A DNA stretch of 64,000 nt, from the NCBI GenBank assembly GCA_963693315.1, contig OY856187.1, positions 79,682,796 to 79,746,795 of the forward strand, read 5' to 3'. A model generated the notes under the pieces. It was not told the origin of the DNA and did no database searches. It worked only from the letters and a program-made list of their open reading frames with translations. Each line of letters begins with the position of its first letter. The stretch's first letter is position 1. The translations under genes and the position numbers were made by a program. The stretch comes from Diogma glabrata. Its lineage: Eukaryota > Arthropoda > Insecta > Diptera > Cylindrotomidae. Positions 58,750 to 64,000 of the stretch are shown in pieces.

Positions 58750-58929
58750 AAAATAAACGCTTGTTTCTTCAAGAAAACAATAGCGTACCATTATCAAGGA
58801 ATATTACATAACAAAGATTGAGCGTGCTACCATTGACTGACTCCAGTTCATCCGCTAGCACCTATATAATATCTCCTTGGCTAGAGATCTATCACTGTTT
58901 TTGCCAGTGGTATGTGATATCTCACGTTA
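58750..58929 (-). mobile_element. Leader fragment of the copy 1 retrotransposon family
   Basis: In complement this reads ACGTGAGATATCACATACCA, then CTAGCCAAGGAGATAT, GGTGCTAGCGG and AATGGTAGCAC, following bases 1-110 of the window and 18131-18290. Only this head part is present, with no ORF and no tail. Confidence 0.65.
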
Positions 58930-59106
58930 AATCGTATGTACGCGGGGTTTTCACAGCCTTAGATCTAAAAAAAATTACAAGTCAACTAAAACTGATCCTT
59001 CTCTGCGGGATTTGATAACTATAACAGGTTTTCATTCAAATCTAAACGCAGAGAACCAATATCTTGAATTCATTGGAGATTAAGATAAGGTCCCCGCTTC
59101 TTCATT

Positions 59107-59379
59107 TAATATAGATTTTAGTTTGTATAATTTTTGTAAATTATTTCTTAATACATATCCCGCTATAGCTCGGGTATCTCGGGTAAGGCAGACCAGTATC
59201 ACAGTGCCAAAACAGCGTGACCTCTAAGGTAATAATCGTAATAAACCCCTGTGTTTAATGTGTCACGATGTCTTGGCACTGTGATACGGGTCTGCCTTAT
59301 CCGAGATACCCGAGCTATAGCGGGATATGTATTAAGAAATAATTTACAAAAATTATACAAACTAAAATCTATATTAAAT
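59107..59379. repeat. Hairpin MITE with arms of about 115 bp
   Basis: Arms 59107-59222 and 59264-59379 are complementary with very few mismatches. Shared sequence includes AATACATATCCCGCTATAGC, CGGGTATCTCGGGTAAGGCA and a match through CACAGTGCCAA. The 41-base loop is unique. The arms are markedly GC-richer than their surroundings. Confidence 0.85.
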
Positions 59380-59844
59380 TGTTCATCTGAGGTAAGAATG
59401 TTAAATTTAAAAAATCATTTCATTCAACTTTGTGTTGTTGTTGTTTTCATCAATCGTAACTATCAAAAAACGGGGCAATTCTTAATATGATTGTTCGAGA
59501 TGTTGAAAATATATAGTATCAGATCAAAAACTATAGTTTCTCAGAAACTAAAACAACACAAAACGGCGATAACGTATTCTTTAAAATCATTAACCGGTAT
59601 TTTATTAATTATTTCATAAACAAATTAGCCAATTAATTAAATAGTCATTGCGTTTTCTTTATTAAAATACACACACTATACACCAAAAAAAAATCAAATA
59701 TGACATAAACAATTTTTTTTTGCTTACAAATGTAACAAAATCTTTACTATACCACACTTCGACACTATTACAACCCCAGAAAAACATCACACTCAATAAA
59801 AAGAAAAACAAATTATGAATCAAGAAAAAAACAAATTCTACAGC

Positions 59845-59925
59845 GTGACGGTGACGCGAATACATAAAATTTTCCAAAATCGCCCAACGCCCCTAAAGAA
59901 GTTTTCACTTCGAAAACTTGATTAT
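59845..59925. repeat. Short dispersed repeat (pairs with about 8752-8830)
   Basis: Shares ACGCGAATACATAAAATTTT-like sequence and CTAAAGAAGTTTTCACTTC with the earlier copy, in the same orientation. Family unknown; no coding capacity. Confidence 0.5.
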
Positions 59926-62499
59926 GTTATAGATCGATCGTTAGAACACTATCCCCTTAAATTTGACAAGGTTTTGCCTGAGATTTAAGAAGTCTAAATA
60001 ATGGATATTTAATATTTATTGTACTAAATACGTCCAATTAATTTATAAAATAACCACTATGTAAACAATCAATTTTAATCGGACGAAAATACGGACGAGC
60101 TATTAAAAATAGTCAAGACGGGATATGGCAGATAGGATAGATATTTCCATAATGGAAATGTTCTATATATCTTGAAAAGTAGATAATTCTTCTCTCTATT
60201 CTCTTGACTTTCGAAGAACTAATGATTGAATTCGTACATCGCAAAAAAGCTGCGTGGTCATGTGGTAAAGATGATCAGCTCTACCTTGATGTTTGATAGA
60301 ATAAGTCAAACTGTTTAGTGTTTCTATAGTTTAGTTTACCTATGAAGTTTTCTAAACACCTTTGTATATCATATTTGCACTAGTATACATACTGTAACTT
60401 TATTTACCACAAATCTCAATGCATGAAAACTTTTTAAACAAATATATCAAATTTTAATCTTAAATTTCATCAACCCATTTTAGATCGCAAAAATATCATT
60501 CAGTCAATAGCCCAAAAAACACTTTCAAAAGAATTGATCTATTTTTAAAAGATTTGATCATCAAAAAATAATTCGCTTCAAATTTTTTTTAAATGTTTAC
60601 AAAACAAAAAAAGATTAAATCGCGCCCAAACTGCCAGTTTCTTTGTTTATTCCAATGAATTTCTTGGAAAAACAAATGATTTGATCGTTGTTTTCAAACC
60701 GTAAATTGATCTAATTTTTTTTTATAAATAGATTACTATAGTGTTTTGTTGTGTCTTGCACCAAATTTTCATAATGAGTCCAGTTACAATACATACGTGT
60801 CACACCCGATTGTTCTATAAAGTTTTGTTTACCGCAAATCATTATAATTATAACAAGCACACCACATAATGCATCATAAATTTTTATTTACTTTGTTTTT
60901 TCTTTATAAAATTAACATTTTTTTTTCATTAAAAATATAAAGAAACCCGCCTCGTGAAGTGAAATAAAGAAAAAACTTCAGAAATAAAAATAAACGTAAA
61001 AAAGAAAACAGTCGTAATAAATGTAACATTGGCTTTCACCTCGCAAAAACAGAAGAAAAAAAACAAATTGTAATGATATTGCATATCCAAACGTTCTACT
61101 GGTTCATTTTTGGTGCTTGGTGGCTTTTTTACATCAACGTTAAATAGTCTAATGGATAACTATAATAGAACCAACGCTAAATAAGCTGAATCAAATTTGT
61201 TAATCTCAATTTTGTTGATAGTTGTTGGGTGAAAATCTTTCTGGAAACAATTCGTTTCCAGTCCAATAGAACGTTGCAATGATATTTTAGGTTGGTGTGT
61301 TCAACCCTTCTTGATTTACTTTGGTCGATAGAATATCTCTGCACCAGAAAGAGTTTCTCTTACAGAAACGGTTATCAACTACTTTCAACGAATAATTTAA
61401 GACAAAAACACTACAAGTTCTGTAGCGAGTTTTTATATAAGCTAATAGTTTTCGTCTTCGCCCACTGTTGTTTTTTGGACCTGTCAATAATAATCATATT
61501 TTATTTTAATCTTTGTTTTCTCATTTCTGGTCTTTTCCTTTGTTCTTTTCTTATCTTTTTATTCGTATAATTGTTTCTTCTTTTTCTGTTACTTTATTCG
61601 AGTTTTCATTTTTTACTCTTGTTTGTTTCCTTTATATTTTTTCTTGATTTATTTGTATGTTTAAGAGCCTGTAACAACAGATTAGCTTTTACTGAAGGGT
61701 TAAAGATAGGCTTTTCTCTATCCATAAGAGAACGAAGCGAAGACTTACAAAAATTGTCTGTTATACCCTTAGCAGCTTTAAGTTACACGAACTAGTTACT
61801 CAGCAAAATATTTGGTATCTTTTTCCTGTTAAATAGATATTTTTCAACATTTATTGTTTTAGTTTTTTTTATATGAATGCTTCTAAATTCGTTACTGCCT
61901 AATATTCCAGTCAAATCAGCGATCAACCTTGGAATGAGAGATAATAACCTGAATTCTTGTATATACCTTCATTTTGACGTTCTAAATGGTGTCCCAAAAG
62001 CCTCATAAAATTTCGTGTCTGCGTCGTAAGTTATTCAAGGTAAAAGGTAAAAAGAAACAGTTTTTCGCGATTATCTCGGTTTCTATTGCTCCAATGATGC
62101 TAACTAACATCATTTATAAAAATAAATTTTATTTAAAAGATTTTTTCACGCGCTCAACAGTTTTTGCGATAGAAGGCGGTGAAAGCAGTTTTCTTTTTTT
62201 TTCTTGACTCGTATGCTGCATCAGCTGTTTGGTCACAAAACAAACACAGTTGTTTTAAATCGTAAACACTTCATTCCGTTTTTTACGAGGTACACTGGGT
62301 GATGGTTAAGGCTGATCTTCTTCTAAGCGTCGTTTCGAAGCAGCTATGGGATTTTTGCTGATGTGCATTTTTCGAATTTCGACACACAACATGTCCATTC
62401 ACCGAATTTAAAGTATTTAAAAAGTGTATGAAGCCGCATTTTAAATTTTAAAATTTTTTATTTTAAAACTGTGTAGTTTTATTTTACAATTGAGCTACT
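59926..62499. other. AT-rich stretch without recognisable genes
   Basis: 2.6 kb with no recognisable gene. Frames at 61292-61795 are low-complexity Phe/Leu-rich translations of T-rich DNA; 61986-62207 is a short Lys/Phe-rich frame with no motif. Confidence 0.4.
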
Positions 62500-62804
62500 T
62501 TAAGGGCCGATTGTATGAATGCGAATAGAAGATAAATCCTCGGATAAATCGTCGTTTGCATTGTATGAATCAGGATCGAACAACAAATTAATTCGAGAAT
62601 AAAATTCTATTATCTGTTTTCTTCTTGCTTTTTCTTGTATAAAACAAAGGATACAACAATTTGTTTTTTTTTTTCTTGACATGCGCATAGCAGGATAATT
62701 TTGAGTTGAATTTGTGGTTATTTTTGCATTTAAATTTCTGCGATTCTAAAATTTGTTTTTTGATATAAATTAATAGTAAAATAAATATTATTTTTAATAT
62801 AATT
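62500..62804 (+). repeat. Dispersed repeat, copy 2 (GGGCCGATTGTATGAA family)
   Basis: Second copy of the unit at 28752-29049 with the same start (TTAAGGGCCGATTGTATGAA), the same core (GACATGCGCATAGCAGGATA) and the same AT-rich end. It lies about 40 bases from the tandem-repeat element that follows. Confidence 0.7.
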
Positions 62805-62844
62805 TTAATATATTCAATTTATGTTTTGAAATAATGTTTTTTAA

Positions 62845-63866
62845 TTTATAATACAAAGTACTCAAAACCTCTCCATTTAGCGTTTCGAGAAAATATTTCA
62901 AAATCACAAATTCATATTTCCTTAGAAATTCCAAAAATATTGTAAAAATTAAATTAAATCAAAAATTCAAACTTTTTTCGAACAAAATTCTAAAAATATT
63001 TCAAAAAATATTACAAAATCAAAAATTGAAACTTTTTCCAATATTATAAAAATTACAATAAAATCAAAAATTTTAAATTTTTCAAAATTCTAAAAATATT
63101 CCAAAAATTCTTACAAAATCAAAAATTGAAACTTTTTTCAAAATTCTAAAAATCTATATAAAATTCAAAAATTCTATTTTTTTTTTCAAAATTCTAAAAA
63201 TATTCCATAAATTAGAACAAAATCAAAAATTTAGACATTTTCTAAATTCTAATTCTATTCCAAAAATTCTTAAAATTTTAAATATTCAAACTTTTTCCAA
63301 AACTCTAAAAATATTGCAAAAATTATAACAATATCATAAATTGAAACTTTTCCCAAAATAATAATAAAATCAAAAATTTTAAATTTTTGAAAATTCTAAA
63401 AATATTCCAAAATTTCTTACAAAATGAAAAATTGAAACTTTTTTCAAAATTCTAAGAATATATACAAAATTTAAAAATTTTTTTTTCAAAATTCTAAAAA
63501 TATCCCAAAAAGTAGAATAAAATTAAATATTTAAACTTTTTCTAAATTCTAATAATATTCCAAAAATTCTTAAAAATTCAAGAACTCAAACTTTTTCCAA
63601 AACTCTAAAAGTATTGCAAAAATTGTAACAATATCAAAAATTGAAACTTTTTCCAATATTATAAAAATTACAATAAAATCGAAAATTTAAAATTTTTCGA
63701 AATTCTAAAAATATTCCAAAAATTCTTACAAAATTAAAAATTGAAACTTTTTCAAAATTCCAAAAATATTTCAAAAACTATAACAAATTCTAAAATTTCA
63801 ATGTTCAATTATATTTACGTAAACAAACAGCTAAATTTTCTTTTCCAAAAAATTATATAAAATAAT
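62845..63866 (-). repeat. AT-rich 55-bp tandem-repeat element, copy 2 (inverted)
   Basis: On the minus strand it begins GAAAATTTAGCTGTTTGTTT, continues with units like AGAATTTTGAAAAAGTTTCA, and ends CGAAACGCTAAATGGAGAGG, the same edges as 4597-5365. It is about 250 bp longer than that copy, that is several extra units. Confidence 0.8.
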
Positions 63867-64000
63867 AAATACAATCATTCTTTTTGACACACTTAACAAT
63901 ATTTTTTTGACAAACTTATAATGCAATAAAATTCTCAATAATAATAATTTCAGGTTCATTATACATTTCATTTCATACAAATAACTAATTCTAATTTTTT

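Noticed and set aside
61292..61795. Membrane proteins predicted from Phe/Leu-rich frames
   Set aside because: Low-complexity T-rich DNA with no ATG context, homology or conserved motif.

Overview
This window looks like a gene-poor, AT-rich stretch of an insect (at least arthropod) nuclear genome. Evidence: a spliced host gene with a 57-bp GT-AG intron, a eukaryotic tRNA gene with no encoded CCA and a Pol III T-run, and dense non-LTR, LTR, hAT, mariner, SINE and foldback elements typical of insects. A finer taxonomic call is not supported by what I can see.

Host content is small. A two-exon FAST-kinase-domain/RAP protein (mitochondrial RNA metabolism family) lies on the minus strand at 18887-20917. 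A tRNA-Lys(UUU) is at 21351-21423. A possible orphan 62-bp exon is at 21215-21276 (minus). A TBC1D7-like exon or fragment is at about 40040-40252 (plus).

The rest is a layered mobile-element landscape. 1-8413: a nearly full non-LTR retrotransposon (copy 1), broken by about 4.9 kb holding a GGTGGTCAT minisatellite, a long inverted repeat, a 55-bp AT-rich tandem-repeat element and a 400-bp TA microsatellite. 8600-11000: SINE-like pieces and a hAT-like 5' end. 10975-14867: a TIR transposon that received retrotransposon copy 2 and a TA-flanked MITE. 15554-17744: a decayed hAT element with its own nested insertions. 18129-18695: a short element combining the head and tail of the copy 1 family. 21840-28015: a diverged minisatellite, an R1-like remnant, a SINE, a mariner remnant and a minus-strand copy of the copy 1 family. 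32494-35788: a hAT element with a recognisable 8-bp duplication, invaded by two MITEs and a SINE. 35816-39372: another minus-strand copy (copy E) carrying a solo LTR and a local palindrome. 40763-47264: a young Ty3/gypsy-type LTR retrotransposon with a 4-bp duplication. 48922-52528: a 3.6-kb foldback element. 52739-53581: a deleted mariner. 54607-57307: a 5'-truncated RTE-type element inserted in a SINE with an 11-bp duplication. 57352-59379: two further inverted-repeat elements. 62500-63866: two repeats that recur elsewhere in the window.

No CRISPR, operon or defence system is visible. The most interesting material is structural: the insertion stratigraphy, the head-plus-tail non-autonomous retroelement, the snap-back palindrome inside a reverse transcriptase gene, and several long inverted repeats able to make hairpin RNA. 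All family calls come from reading motifs; no search was run.
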